A stretch of DNA of 64,000 nt, from assembly GCF_001544615.1 (NCBI RefSeq), contig NZ_FCNV02000002.1, forward strand, positions 620,001 through 684,000, read 5' to 3'. The DNA is from Caballeronia concitans. Lineage in GTDB: Bacteria; Pseudomonadota; Gammaproteobacteria; Burkholderiales; Burkholderiaceae. Numbering within the stretch: the first letter of the stretch is position 1; every line of letters starts with the position of its first letter. Positions 1 through 8,227 of the stretch are shown one piece after another. The notes under the pieces are model-generated. The model made no database searches. It saw only the letters and a program-made list of their open reading frames with translations, and was not told where the DNA came from. The translations under genes were made by a program, and so were the position numbers.

Positions 1-1990
1 GCGTTTCCGGCGACTCTGCTGAATCTCGCGACGCGGGCATCGCCTTGACGGCGCGCGTCGTGTCGAGCCACACGAAGGCGTCGAACTGGGCGGACAGTTC
101 GGCCTGCGCGTAGTGGCTGTACAGCTCCGTGTCCGGCCGATAGATCACGCCGATGAAGCGCTCGAGCCGCTCTTCGGCGAGCGCGTGGCGCAATGCATCG
201 TCGACGCCGGGACGCAGATCGACCATGCACCGGTTCACGCCCGCGAGATGGAACTGCTGCTCGTAGCTGTCCGCGCGCGATGGCCGCACGTTCATCACCT
301 GCATCGGCGCGTCCCAGTCGCTGGCCGCCGCGACCGTGCCCGTGTGCGTGCCGAAGCCGATCAGCGCGGCGTCGTCGCCGAAGCGTTCGCGGCAGAGCTG
401 GCCGACGTTCAGCTCGTCGCGCACGCGGCCCATTTCCGTCGCGGAGGCATCGCCGAGATGCGAGTTGTGCGCCCACACGACGGCGCGCGCATCCGGTCCC
501 CAGGCATCGAGCAGGCTCGTGAGCGTGTCGAACATATGCGTGTCGCGCAGATTCCAGCTTTCCGCCGAGCCGCCATACATCGCGCGATAGTACTGCTCCG
601 CCGAGGCCACGAGCCGCGCGTTGTGCGTCGCGTCGAAGAGGCCGGGATCGGCGGCGGGCGAGGCGAGGCGCTTGTCGAGCAGATCGCGCAACTGAGCGAT
701 CACGGCCTTCTCGCACTTGCCGAAGCCTGCCTGCCACGCGGCGCGACCGTACACCGCCGGGTTCTTTTGCCACGGCGTGAGACAGCCGTATCGCTCGCGG
801 GCGATGCGCGCGGCGTCCGGGTCCTGCTCGTCCAGATACGCGAGCACGGCGGCGATGGATTCCGACAGGCTGTAGAGATCGAGGCCGTAAAACGCGGCGC
901 GGCGTTCGTCGGGCAGCGCGGCGTTGTGTGCGCGCATCCACGCGACGAACGCGCCGAATTCGGCATTGCGCCACATCCATTGCGGAAAACGCTGAAACGG
1001 CCGCGCATCGGGGCGGGCGCGGGGCCGGTGCCGTACGTGTTCGTCGATGATCGCGGCGTCCGGCCAGTCCGCTTCCACCGCGACGAAGCGGAACCCGTGT
1101 TCCTCGATGAGCCGCCGCGTGATGGCCGCGCGCGCCTCGTAGAACTCGGCGGTGCCGTGGCTCGCTTCGCCGAGGAGCACGACGCGCTTCTTCGCGAAGC
1201 GGTCGAATGCGTGCGCGAAATCCGGCGCGCCGGGCGCGGGCAGACGCACGGCGGACGCGCGAATCCGGTCGGGCAGGGAACGGGACGCTGCGTTCGCCTC
1301 GGCATGCGGCATCGATGGCGCGGTGGGCCGGATATCCGGTTCCTCTGCCCAGCCCGCCGCGCCGATCAACGGCACGAACATCACCGGCCCCAAGTCTTCC
1401 TGCTCGAAATCGTGTTCCCCGATGCGCACGAACTTGACGAGGCGCTGGGCTTCGCGCGCATCGCCGACGGGCATCACGAGCCGCCCGCCTATCTTCAGTT
1501 GCTCGCGCCACGCCGAAGGCACATATGGACCGCCTGCGGCGGCGAGGATCGCATCGAACGGCGCGTGCTGCGGCAGGCCCTCGGTGCCGTCCGCATGATG
1601 GACGGCGACGTTCTCGATGCCCTGCCCATCGAGCGTGGCGCGGGCGGCATCGGCCAACTCTCGGTGACGCTCCACCGATTCCACGCGCGCGCCGATGCAC
1701 GCCATCACCGCCGCTGCATAGCCCGAGCCGGTGCCGATATCCAGCACGCGGTCGCCCGGCTGCACGTCGGCGGCTTCGAGCATGAGCGCGACGATGTACG
1801 GCTGCGAGATGGTCTGATTCGCGGCGATCGGCAGCGGGTTGTCGTCGTAGGCGAATTCGGCGAGCGCGGAATCCACGAACGCATGGCGCGGCACCTTCGC
1901 CATGCAGTCGAGCACGCGGGCGTTCGTGATGCCCCGGCCTTTCAACTGGCGCTCGATCATTCTGCTGCGCGCATTCTCGAACCGGTCCAT
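1..1990 (-). CDS. Protein-L-isoaspartate O-methyltransferase fused to an erythromycin-esterase-like domain (3' end outside window)
   Basis: The frame is open from an ATG at 1990 (reverse strand) to the window edge, giving 663 residues without the C-terminus. Residues 1 to about 215 read as a PCMT: the start MDRFENARSRMIERQLKGRG, and the SAM-binding motif DIGTGSGYAAAVM near residue 85. PCMTs methylate isoaspartyl residues in damaged proteins. From about residue 245 the chain is erythromycin-esterase-like, with LLGEASHGTAEF near 268 and WAHNSHLGDA near 505; this family has catalytic His/Glu residues and many non-antibiotic members. The two domains share one uninterrupted frame, so this is a real fusion, not adjacent genes. 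Whether it hydrolyses macrolides is not shown. Divergent from the mgtC-like gene, 117 bp away. Confidence 0.88.
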   Translation of the reverse strand, partial: MDRFENARSRMIERQLKGRGITNARVLDCMAKVPRHAFVDSALAEFAYDDNPLPIAANQTISQPYIVALMLEAADVQPGDRVLDIGTGSGYAAAVMACIGARVESVERHRELADAARATLDGQGIENVAVHHADGTEGLPQHAPFDAILAAAGGPYVPSAWREQLKIGGRLVMPVGDAREAQRLVKFVRIGEHDFEQEDLGPVMFVPLIGAAGWAEEPDIRPTAPSMPHAEANAASRSLPDRIRASAVRLPAPGAPDFAHAFDRFAKKRVVLLGEASHGTAEFYEARAAITRRLIEEHGFRFVAVEADWPDAAIIDEHVRHRPRARPDARPFQRFPQWMWRNAEFGAFVAWMRAHNAALPDERRAAFYGLDLYSLSESIAAVLAYLDEQDPDAARIARERYGCLTPWQKNPAVYGRAAWQAGFGKCEKAVIAQLRDLLDKRLASPAADPGLFDATHNARLVASAEQYYRAMYGGSAESWNLRDTHMFDTLTSLLDAWGPDARAVVWAHNSHLGDASATEMGRVRDELNVGQLCRERFGDDAALIGFGTHTGTVAAASDWDAPMQVMNVRPSRADSYEQQFHLAGVNRCMVDLRPGVDDALRHALAEERLERFIGVIYRPDTELYSHYAQAELSAQFDAFVWLDTTRAVKAMPASRDSAESPET

Positions 1991-2107
1991 CGCCGCTCCT
2001 TTTGAAACTTCTGCCGTTCTCGCCGTCCTTTTCTTGGGCCAGCAAGCGACGGACCCAGGTTCGACGTTTGCTCGACATTCATCGTGTAAGCCGTGGAGAA
2101 AGCCTTT

Positions 2108-2815
2108 ATGTCGCCGATGCCGCTCATCCTCGAATGGCCGGATGTGTGCATCCGCATCGTGCTTGCCGTCGTGGCGGGCGTGCTGATCGGATTGAACCGG
2201 GGCGAGTCCGGCAAGGTCGCCGGCTTGCGGACGACGCTGCTCGTCTGCCTGGCCGCGTGCCTCGCGATGCTGCAAGTCAATGCACTTCTTGCGCAGTCGG
2301 GCAAGACCGCGCAGTCGATGATCCAGCTCGATCTCATGCGTCTGCCGCTCGGCATTCTGTCGGGCGTCGGGTTCATCGGCGCGGGCGCGATTCTGCGCAA
2401 GGACGGCCTCGTGCTCGGCGTGACGACGGCCGCGACGCTGTGGTTCGTCACGGTCGTCGGCCTGTGCTTCGGCGGCGGGCAACTGGCGCTCGGCGGCATC
2501 GGGCTCGTGCTCGGCATCGTCGTGCTGTGGTTCATGAAAGCCGTCGAAATGCGGATTCCGCGGGACAAGCAGGCCGAACTGAAGATCGTCTACGAGCGCG
2601 GGCCGTTCTCGATGGAAACGCTCGTCGAGTCGATGCGCGCGTACGGCTGCAGCCTCACGACGATCGCGGGATCGGCGGGGGCGAACGGGAATCGCGTGGA
2701 AGAGCGGTTCAAGGTGAAATGGCGCGCCGCGCCGAAATCGCTGGACGTGCCGCCTTTCGTCGAAGCGGCGTCGGCGGCGGGCGTGGAAACGGTGGAGTGG
2801 TCGATCACGCGATGA
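2108..2815 (+). CDS. MgtC/SapB family membrane protein
   Basis: The product has 235 residues. The N-terminal half holds four or five hydrophobic segments with the family pattern VVAGVLIGLNRG followed by AGLRTTLLVCLAAC, and later GVGFIGAGAILRKDG, as in MgtC/SapB proteins. The C-terminal ~85 residues form a soluble domain with an ACT-like look (VYERGPFSMETLVESMRAYG). MgtC-like proteins sit in the inner membrane and are linked to Mg-limited growth and modulation of the F-type ATPase in some pathogens; the role here is unknown. I chose ATG 2108 because GGAG (2095-2098) is nine bases upstream; a GTG at 2093 overlaps that site. No Mg riboswitch leader is evident. Confidence 0.85.
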   Translation: MSPMPLILEWPDVCIRIVLAVVAGVLIGLNRGESGKVAGLRTTLLVCLAACLAMLQVNALLAQSGKTAQSMIQLDLMRLPLGILSGVGFIGAGAILRKDGLVLGVTTAATLWFVTVVGLCFGGGQLALGGIGLVLGIVVLWFMKAVEMRIPRDKQAELKIVYERGPFSMETLVESMRAYGCSLTTIAGSAGANGNRVEERFKVKWRAAPKSLDVPPFVEAASAAGVETVEWSITR

Positions 2816-2891
2816 CGGCGCGCATCTCCATGCGATGAAATGCATTACGCTTCTAGCCGCCCGCCTTTCATCGCTTCGAAGGAGACCACGC

Positions 2892-4598
2892 ATGAAGAAG
2901 CTCATCAACACGCCCGCGCGCGTCGTGCGCGACATGCTCGAAGGCATGGCCAGGCAAGCGCCGCACGTCGCCATTCTCGGCGATGAGAACGTGCTCGTTT
3001 CGCGCCCGCAGAGCGAAGCCGCCGACCGGCCCGTCGCGATCATCTCGGGCGGCGGCAGCGGCCACGAACCGGCGCACGGCGGATATGTCGGCCCGGGCAT
3101 GCTCGCCGCGGCCGTGTGCGGCGAAGTGTTCACGTCGCCGTCGACCGATGCCGTGCTTGCCGCGATCCGCGCGACGGCCGGCCCGCGCGGGGCCGTGCTC
3201 ATCGTGAAGAACTACACGGGCGATCGCCTCAACTTCGGGCTTGCCGCCGAACTCGCGCGCGCGGAAGGCATTCCGGTGGAAGTGGTCATCGTGGCCGACG
3301 ACGTCGCGTTGCGCAAACACGCGGATCGCAGCCAGCGGCGCGGCATCGCGGGAACGGTGCTCGTGCACAAGATCACGGGCGCGGCGTCGGCGCGCGGCAT
3401 GGCGCTCGATGACGTCGCGCGCATCGCGCGGCACGCGGCGGCGAATCTCGGCACGATGGGCGTGGCGCTCGACGGCTGCACGCTGCCCGGCGCGGAGCGT
3501 TCCGGCTTCACGCTCGCCGACGATGAAATCGAGCTGGGCCTAGGCATTCACGGCGAGAAGGGCGTCGAGCGCACCGCGCCGCTCGCCGCCGATGCGCTGA
3601 CGGACGTGCTGATCGAAAACATCGTCGACGATTCCGCGCTCAAGCATGGCGAACGCGTGGCGCTGCTCGTGAACGGCCTCGGCGCGACGCCGCAGATGGA
3701 ACTCGACATCGTCATGCGCGCGGCCTTCGAGAACCTCGCGCAACGCGGCATTCGCGTGGAGCGCGCGTGGTCCGGCACGCTGCTTTCGGCGCTCGACATG
3801 CCCGGCTGTTCCATCTCGCTGTTGCGCGTGGATGACGCCACGCTCGATCTGCTCGATGCACCGACCGATGCCCGCGCGTGGCCCGGCGGCGGCGCGGTGA
3901 ACGCCGCCATCCGGATCGATGCGCCGATGCCGCAGGCGCAAGGGAGCGTGCGTGTTGAAAGCGAGTCCGCGCATGATTGGGCGCGACGGATCAGGCCCGC
4001 GCTGAACGGCGTCGCGGATGCGCTGATCGCGAGCGAATCGCAGCTTACCGATCTCGACACGCAAGCGGGCGACGGTGATCTCGGCATCAGCATGACACGC
4101 GCGGCACACGCTATCCGCGACGTGCCGGATGCCGCGCTCTCGACGCCCGCCGAAGCGCTCGCCGCGCTCGGGACCGCGTTGCGCCGGGCGATCGCGGGCA
4201 GTTCCGGGCCGTTCTATGCGACGGCGCTGATGCGCGCATCGCGTCATCTCGCGGGCATCGACCATCCTTCGGCGAAAGATTGGGCCGCCGCCTTCACGCA
4301 TGCGGTGCAGGCTATCAGTGAGTTGGGCGGCGCGAACGCCGGCGATCGCACGATGCTCGATGCGTTGCTGCCCGCCGCATCCGCGTTCGAGGAAGCGGTG
4401 AGCGGGGGCCGTTCCGTCGATGACGCCTGGAGCCTGGCCGTCGCCGCCGCGCAGGAAGGCGCGCAGGAGACGGCGAACATGACGCCGCGCGCCGGACGCG
4501 CGAGCTATCTCGGCGCGCGGGCTGTCGGCATTCCGGATGGCGGCGCGGTCGCGGTGGCGTGCTGGCTTGCTGCGCTGACACCGCATCTGCGCGGCTGA
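2892..4598 (+). CDS. ATP-dependent dihydroxyacetone kinase, single-chain DhaK-DhaL type
   Basis: The product (568 residues) phosphorylates dihydroxyacetone, and possibly glyceraldehyde, with ATP. The DhaK part spans about residues 1-335: GGGSGHEPAHGGYVGPGML is the substrate-loop signature, and LGIHGEKG near residue 219 carries the histidine that binds dihydroxyacetone covalently. The DhaL nucleotide domain starts near residue 365 and has DLDTQAGDGDLG near 388-399, the Asp triad for Mg-ATP. Carrying both domains on one chain indicates the ATP-dependent class rather than the PEP/PTS-dependent DhaKLM class, and no DhaM is nearby. ATG 2892 is preceded by AAGGAGACC; an upstream in-frame ATG at 2835 lacks a site. 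It stands alone between mgtC-like and a diguanylate cyclase. Confidence 0.92.
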   Translation: MKKLINTPARVVRDMLEGMARQAPHVAILGDENVLVSRPQSEAADRPVAIISGGGSGHEPAHGGYVGPGMLAAAVCGEVFTSPSTDAVLAAIRATAGPRGAVLIVKNYTGDRLNFGLAAELARAEGIPVEVVIVADDVALRKHADRSQRRGIAGTVLVHKITGAASARGMALDDVARIARHAAANLGTMGVALDGCTLPGAERSGFTLADDEIELGLGIHGEKGVERTAPLAADALTDVLIENIVDDSALKHGERVALLVNGLGATPQMELDIVMRAAFENLAQRGIRVERAWSGTLLSALDMPGCSISLLRVDDATLDLLDAPTDARAWPGGGAVNAAIRIDAPMPQAQGSVRVESESAHDWARRIRPALNGVADALIASESQLTDLDTQAGDGDLGISMTRAAHAIRDVPDAALSTPAEALAALGTALRRAIAGSSGPFYATALMRASRHLAGIDHPSAKDWAAAFTHAVQAISELGGANAGDRTMLDALLPAASAFEEAVSGGRSVDDAWSLAVAAAQEGAQETANMTPRAGRASYLGARAVGIPDGGAVAVACWLAALTPHLRG

Positions 4599-4617
4599 TG
4601 CGCGGCGCAGTAAAAAG

Positions 4618-4653
4618 TACGCGCCGGCGCTGGATGGCGACAGCCGGCGCGTA
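4618..4653 (+). terminator. Strong hairpin after the dihydroxyacetone kinase gene
   Basis: TACGCGCCGGC (4618-4628) pairs perfectly with GCCGGCGCGTA (4643-4653) around a 14-nt loop, 19 bp after the stop codon. There is no T run on the plus strand, but the complementary strand has CTTTTT next to the stem. It is probably a transcript-end structure or RNA stabiliser; the direction is uncertain. Confidence 0.5.
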
Positions 4654-4742
4654 TTCCCTACCGCGTTTGCCTCAAGACATGCGCGAATCCGCCGTTAACT
4701 CGCCCATGCGAAGACCTCATCGAAAATGAACAAGGCAAGCGA

Positions 4743-5951
4743 GTGCGCGTCGATCTTCTTACTCTTTATTTACTTGCGATCGGAACGCTTCTCGCCAGCT
4801 CCGGGATGACGCTTTGGGAGCATCGGTCGCATCCCGGGCGAAGCCGTCAACTAAAAATTCTGGCGGCGGGCTACGCGACGCTCGCGCTCGGCTGCGCGGC
4901 AGCGGCCATGCGCCGCGACCTGCCCGGCGCGTGGGGCTCGGCGTTGAGCAATCTCGTCATCGTCGGCGGCTATCTGCTGATGCTGCATGGCGTCGCAGCG
5001 CTGAACGGACGACAGCATCGCCGTGCGTCGATCGGCATTCTCGTGGCGCTCGCGACGACGTGGGCGCTCGGCGGCGCGCGCTGGCTCGATCTGATCTGGG
5101 CGTATGCGAGCGCGGTGCCGATAGCGATCGCGTGCGGGATGACGTCGCGCGAACTGCTGCGTAACGACGGCAGCGCGGGCCAGCAGTCGAGGCGCATTGC
5201 CGCGATCGTCTCGGGCGGTCATGCGTTGTTCTATGCGGCACGCGCGTTCGTTCTGCCGTGGATGGTCACGTGGTTCGGGCAAGGCGTGCTCATTGTCGTC
5301 GGCAAGATCACGATGTATGAGGGCGTGCTTTATTCGGTCGTCTTGCCGATGACGCTGCTTCGGCTCGTGCGCGACGAAGCGCATGGCCAGCTCGTGCGTG
5401 AATCGAATACGGATTATCTGACGGGCGTCGGCAACCGCCGATGGTTTTTCGAGGAAGGCGCGCGGATCGTTACTGAGCGGGGGGCGTCGCGGTGTGTGGC
5501 GGTGCTTGCCATCGATCTCGATCAGTTCAAGACCATCAACGACCGGTACGGGCATCAGGCCGGCGACGACGTGCTCAAGTCATTCTCCGCGATCGCGCGA
5601 AACGTGCTCGGGCCGCATGCTGTTCTTGCGCGCATCGGCGGGGAAGAGTTCGCGGCGGTGCTTGCCGATCATGACGGCATTCGCGCGCGGACGGCGGGGG
5701 AATCCATCGTTCGTCGTTTTGCCGGAGTAACCGCGCATGGCGCCGATGCGGTCGCGATTCGCGCGACGGTGAGCATCGGGCTCGCGGTGTCGGACCGCGA
5801 CGCGCCTACGCTCGCGCTACTGCTGGCATCGGCGGATGAGGCGCTGTATCGCGCGAAGTCGCTTGGCGGCAACCGGCTCGAATGTGCATCGCGTGAGCGT
5901 GGCGATTGCGTCGCGACGCATGATGCGTGTGTCGAGGAAACGCATCGCTAG
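4743..5951 (+). CDS. Membrane-anchored diguanylate cyclase (GGDEF domain)
   Basis: The 402-residue product makes c-di-GMP from two GTP. The first ~210 residues are rich in hydrophobic helices (for example LYLLAIGTLLASSG and AGYATLALGCAAAAM), suggesting about six membrane segments with no recognised sensor fold. The GGDEF domain runs from about 220 to 385: DYLTGVGNRRWF, then AIDLDQFKTINDRYGHQAGD, then the active site ARIGGEEF. The RxxD product-inhibition site expected just upstream of the signature reads GPHA, so I-site feedback is probably absent. The start is GTG 4743; a nearby ATG at 4726 is in another frame and soon stops. The 3' end overlaps the convergent DUF2934 gene by four bases. Confidence 0.88.
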   Translation: MRVDLLTLYLLAIGTLLASSGMTLWEHRSHPGRSRQLKILAAGYATLALGCAAAAMRRDLPGAWGSALSNLVIVGGYLLMLHGVAALNGRQHRRASIGILVALATTWALGGARWLDLIWAYASAVPIAIACGMTSRELLRNDGSAGQQSRRIAAIVSGGHALFYAARAFVLPWMVTWFGQGVLIVVGKITMYEGVLYSVVLPMTLLRLVRDEAHGQLVRESNTDYLTGVGNRRWFFEEGARIVTERGASRCVAVLAIDLDQFKTINDRYGHQAGDDVLKSFSAIARNVLGPHAVLARIGGEEFAAVLADHDGIRARTAGESIVRRFAGVTAHGADAVAIRATVSIGLAVSDRDAPTLALLLASADEALYRAKSLGGNRLECASRERGDCVATHDACVEETHR

Positions 5952-6199
5952 GGCGCGCGCCTTTTCTTTCGCTTCGATCCGTCCGATCGTTCGTCGAGCG
6001 CAGTGTCGGCTGAATCTGTCTGGCCATATTCGGCGAGCAATTGCTTGCGCGCGCGATGGTAATACTCGTCTGCGCGATCCGGCTGTCTGCCGTCGGCTTC
6101 CCACATGTAATACGCGAGCGTGCGAATGCGTTGCTCGAGCAGTTCGCCCTCCATCGGGACTTCCGCCGAGGTGTCGGGCTTGCTGGGGGTGTCTGGCAT
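5948..6199 (-). CDS. DUF2934 family small protein
   Basis: An 83-residue acidic-then-basic protein. The core LEQRIRTLAYYMWEADGR, followed by DRADEYYHRARKQLL, matches the short DUF2934 module, in which an aliphatic/aromatic helix is followed by a W-E-x-x-G-x-P/R-x-x-x-x-x-Y/H pattern. The tail is KRKKRRAP, which could bind nucleic acid or membrane. No function is established for this family. ATG 6199 follows AAAGGATCG on the reverse strand; the open frame continues upstream into the repeat region but without a credible start. Its last four bases overlap the end of the diguanylate cyclase gene. Confidence 0.7.
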   Translation of the reverse strand: MPDTPSKPDTSAEVPMEGELLEQRIRTLAYYMWEADGRQPDRADEYYHRARKQLLAEYGQTDSADTALDERSDGSKRKKRRAP

Positions 6200-6371
6200 T
6201 CTCGTCGATCCTTTGGGGTTCAAATGTGGCTTCTCGCCTGCGGCCACAGGTGCATTCCTCATGCCACATATTGCGCGCGCTTCGCTTGCTCTTTTTGTCC
6301 GCTCGGTTGATTCGCGGGTCTTTGTACTTTGGTAATGGCAGTGGGGTTTTTTTTGCCTTGCCGGTGGGGGT

Positions 6372-6600
6372 GTGCTTAGTTTTCGCGTCGGTCTATTTGC
6401 GTTGCCCCTCCCCGGGGCGGGGGTCACTTTCTTTGCTGCTGCAAAGAAAGTAACCAAAGAAAGCAGCTTTTTCGCCCGCACTTCGTTTTTCGACGGTGCA
6501 CTCCGTAGAACCACGTTGGCACTCAGCTTGACACAGCCCTGAATCACCTTCCGCGCCCGCTGAGCGCCACGCCATGCGAGCCCCCGGGCTCGACAACACC
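6372..6600 (+). repeat. Left arm of a long inverted repeat with internal hairpin
   Basis: This ~229-bp arm matches the reverse complement of 6809-7036 with few mismatches. It contains an internal palindrome: TCACTTTCTTTGC, loop TGCT, GCAAAGAAAGTAACC (6424-6455). Next to it is CCCCTCCCCGGGGCGGGGG. I take it for a family of dispersed Burkholderia-type repeats that are often mis-annotated as short proteins; open frames inside it are therefore not called as genes. Confidence 0.8.
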
Positions 6601-6808
6601 CTCTGTCACCACCGCTCACCTTTCAAATACACATTCACACTCGGCAACCACAAAGCCCAAACCTCAAACCTTGAATCTCAAGTAGCCAACTATGAGCCGC
6701 GAGCCGCGCGTTTGAAATTATGCTGAAGGCGAAGCTCGCGTGCGCGATGGTGTTGCCGAGTAGGTTTCGCCGTAGTCTGAGTTAAAGCGAGGTGGGTTGT
6801 GAGCTGAT

Positions 6809-7036
6809 GGTTTTGTCGAGCCCGGGGGCTCGCATGGGGTGGCGCTCGGCGGGCGCGGAAGGTGATTCAGGGCTGTGTCAAGCTGAGTGCCAGCGTGGGT
6901 CTACGGAGTGGACAGGGAGTCAGTGCTTCGGGCCAGAAAAGCTGCTTTCTTTGGTTACTTTCTTTGCAGCAGCAAAGAAAGTAACCCCCGCCCCGGGGAG
7001 GGGCAACGCAAATAGACCGACGCGAAAAATAAGCAC
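6809..7036 (-). repeat. Right arm of the long inverted repeat
   Basis: Inverted copy of 6372-6600. Its internal hairpin is perfect: GGTTACTTTCTTTGC (6953-6967), loop AGCA, GCAAAGAAAGTAACC (6972-6986). The ~208 bp between the arms (6601-6808) show no gene, no matching inner repeats and lower GC. There is no transposase. The arm ends about 95 bp before the tartrate dehydrogenase gene, so it lies in that gene's upstream region. Confidence 0.8.
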
Positions 7037-7130
7037 CGAAAGAAAGTCAGATAAAGACAGCCCAGGCCCGGCGAGGGCCAAACCAAACCTATAGAATGAC
7101 CCGCGTCCTGTCCAAAGGAGAAGTCCCCCA

Positions 7131-8195
7131 ATGACGAAACCCTACCGCATCGCGGTGATCCCAGGCGACGGCATCGGCGTAGAAGTCATGCCTGAAGGCC
7201 TGCGCGCACTCGACGCCGCCGCAAAGCGCTTCAACATCGCGCTCGAATACGACCACATCGAATGGGCAAGCTGCGACTACTATCTGGCGCACGGCCAGAT
7301 GATGCCCGACGACTGGAAAAGCCGCCTCGAACAGTGCGACGCCATTCTCTTCGGCGCAGTCGGCTGGCCCGCCAAAGTGCCCGATCACATCTCGCTCTGG
7401 GGGTCGCTGCTCAAGTTCCGCCGCGAATTCGAGCAGTACATCAACCTGCGTCCCGCGCGTCTCTTCGATGGCGTGCCTTCGCCGCTCGCGAATCGCAAGG
7501 CCGGCGACATCGACTTCATGATCGTGCGTGAAAACACCGAAGGCGAATATTCATCCGTCGGCGGCGTCATGTTCGAAGGCACCGAACGCGAATTCGTGTC
7601 GCAAACATCCATCTTCACGCGCAAGGGCGCCGAACGCGTGCTCAAGTTCGCATTCGACCTCGCGCAGCAACGCAAGAAGAAGCTCACCGTCGCGACAAAG
7701 AGCAACGGCATCTCGATCAGCATGCCCTGGTGGGACGCACGCGCCGCCGAAATGGCCGAGCAGTTCCCCGACGTCAGTTGGGACAAGCAGCACATCGACA
7801 TTTTGAGCGCGCGCTTCGTGCTGAGCCCGGACCGCTTCGATGTCGTCGTCGCGACGAACCTGTTCGGCGATATCCTCTCCGATCTCGGACCGGCATGCAC
7901 GGGCACCATCGGCATCGCGCCTTCGGCCAACATGAATCCCGAGCGCACGTTCCCGTCGCTCTTCGAACCGGTGCACGGCTCCGCGCCGGACATCGCAGGC
8001 AAAGGCATTGCAAACCCCATCGCGATGATCTGGTCCGCCGCGATGATGCTCGACTTCCTCGGCGAACGCGAAGCCCACGACGCCATGCTCGATGCGATCA
8101 CCGCCGTGCTGAAGGAAGGCCCGCATACCGGCGATCTCGGCGGCAAGGCAAGCACGGCCGAAGTGGGCGAAGCGGTGGCGGCGCGCATCGGCTGA
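7131..8195 (+). CDS. ttuC: Tartrate dehydrogenase / D-malate decarboxylating dehydrogenase family
   Basis: A 354-residue NAD-dependent beta-decarboxylating dehydrogenase. Near the N-terminus is VIPGDGIGVEVMPEGL; the substrate loop has LKFRREFEQYINLRPARLF; the Mg site and cofactor regions read ATNLFGDILSDLGP and EPVHGSAPDIAGKGIANPIA. The long YDHIEWASCDYY region and overall length fit the TtuC/DmlA subgroup (tartrate or D-malate to oxaloglycolate or pyruvate plus CO2) better than LeuB or isocitrate dehydrogenase. Tartrate versus malate cannot be decided by reading. AAAGGAG lies upstream of ATG 7131. The next gene, a crotonase-like protein, starts 32 bp downstream on the same strand and is probably cotranscribed. 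Confidence 0.85.
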   Translation: MTKPYRIAVIPGDGIGVEVMPEGLRALDAAAKRFNIALEYDHIEWASCDYYLAHGQMMPDDWKSRLEQCDAILFGAVGWPAKVPDHISLWGSLLKFRREFEQYINLRPARLFDGVPSPLANRKAGDIDFMIVRENTEGEYSSVGGVMFEGTEREFVSQTSIFTRKGAERVLKFAFDLAQQRKKKLTVATKSNGISISMPWWDARAAEMAEQFPDVSWDKQHIDILSARFVLSPDRFDVVVATNLFGDILSDLGPACTGTIGIAPSANMNPERTFPSLFEPVHGSAPDIAGKGIANPIAMIWSAAMMLDFLGEREAHDAMLDAITAVLKEGPHTGDLGGKASTAEVGEAVAARIG

Positions 8196-8227
8196 ACGGC
8201 TAATACCACATGAAGGAGACATGGCGC

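Noticed and set aside
113-2005. 630-codon plus-strand open frame
   Set aside because: Antisense to the PCMT-esterase fusion; Arg/His/Ala-rich with no family pattern. A shadow caused by high GC.
3540-4586. 348-codon reverse-strand frame
   Set aside because: Antisense of the dihydroxyacetone kinase gene, no recognisable motifs.
6792-7094. 100-codon frame (SSPGARMGWRSAGAEGD) and its counterpart in the left arm
   Set aside because: It lies inside the inverted repeat and exists in both arms as a by-product of the repeat; no ribosome site.
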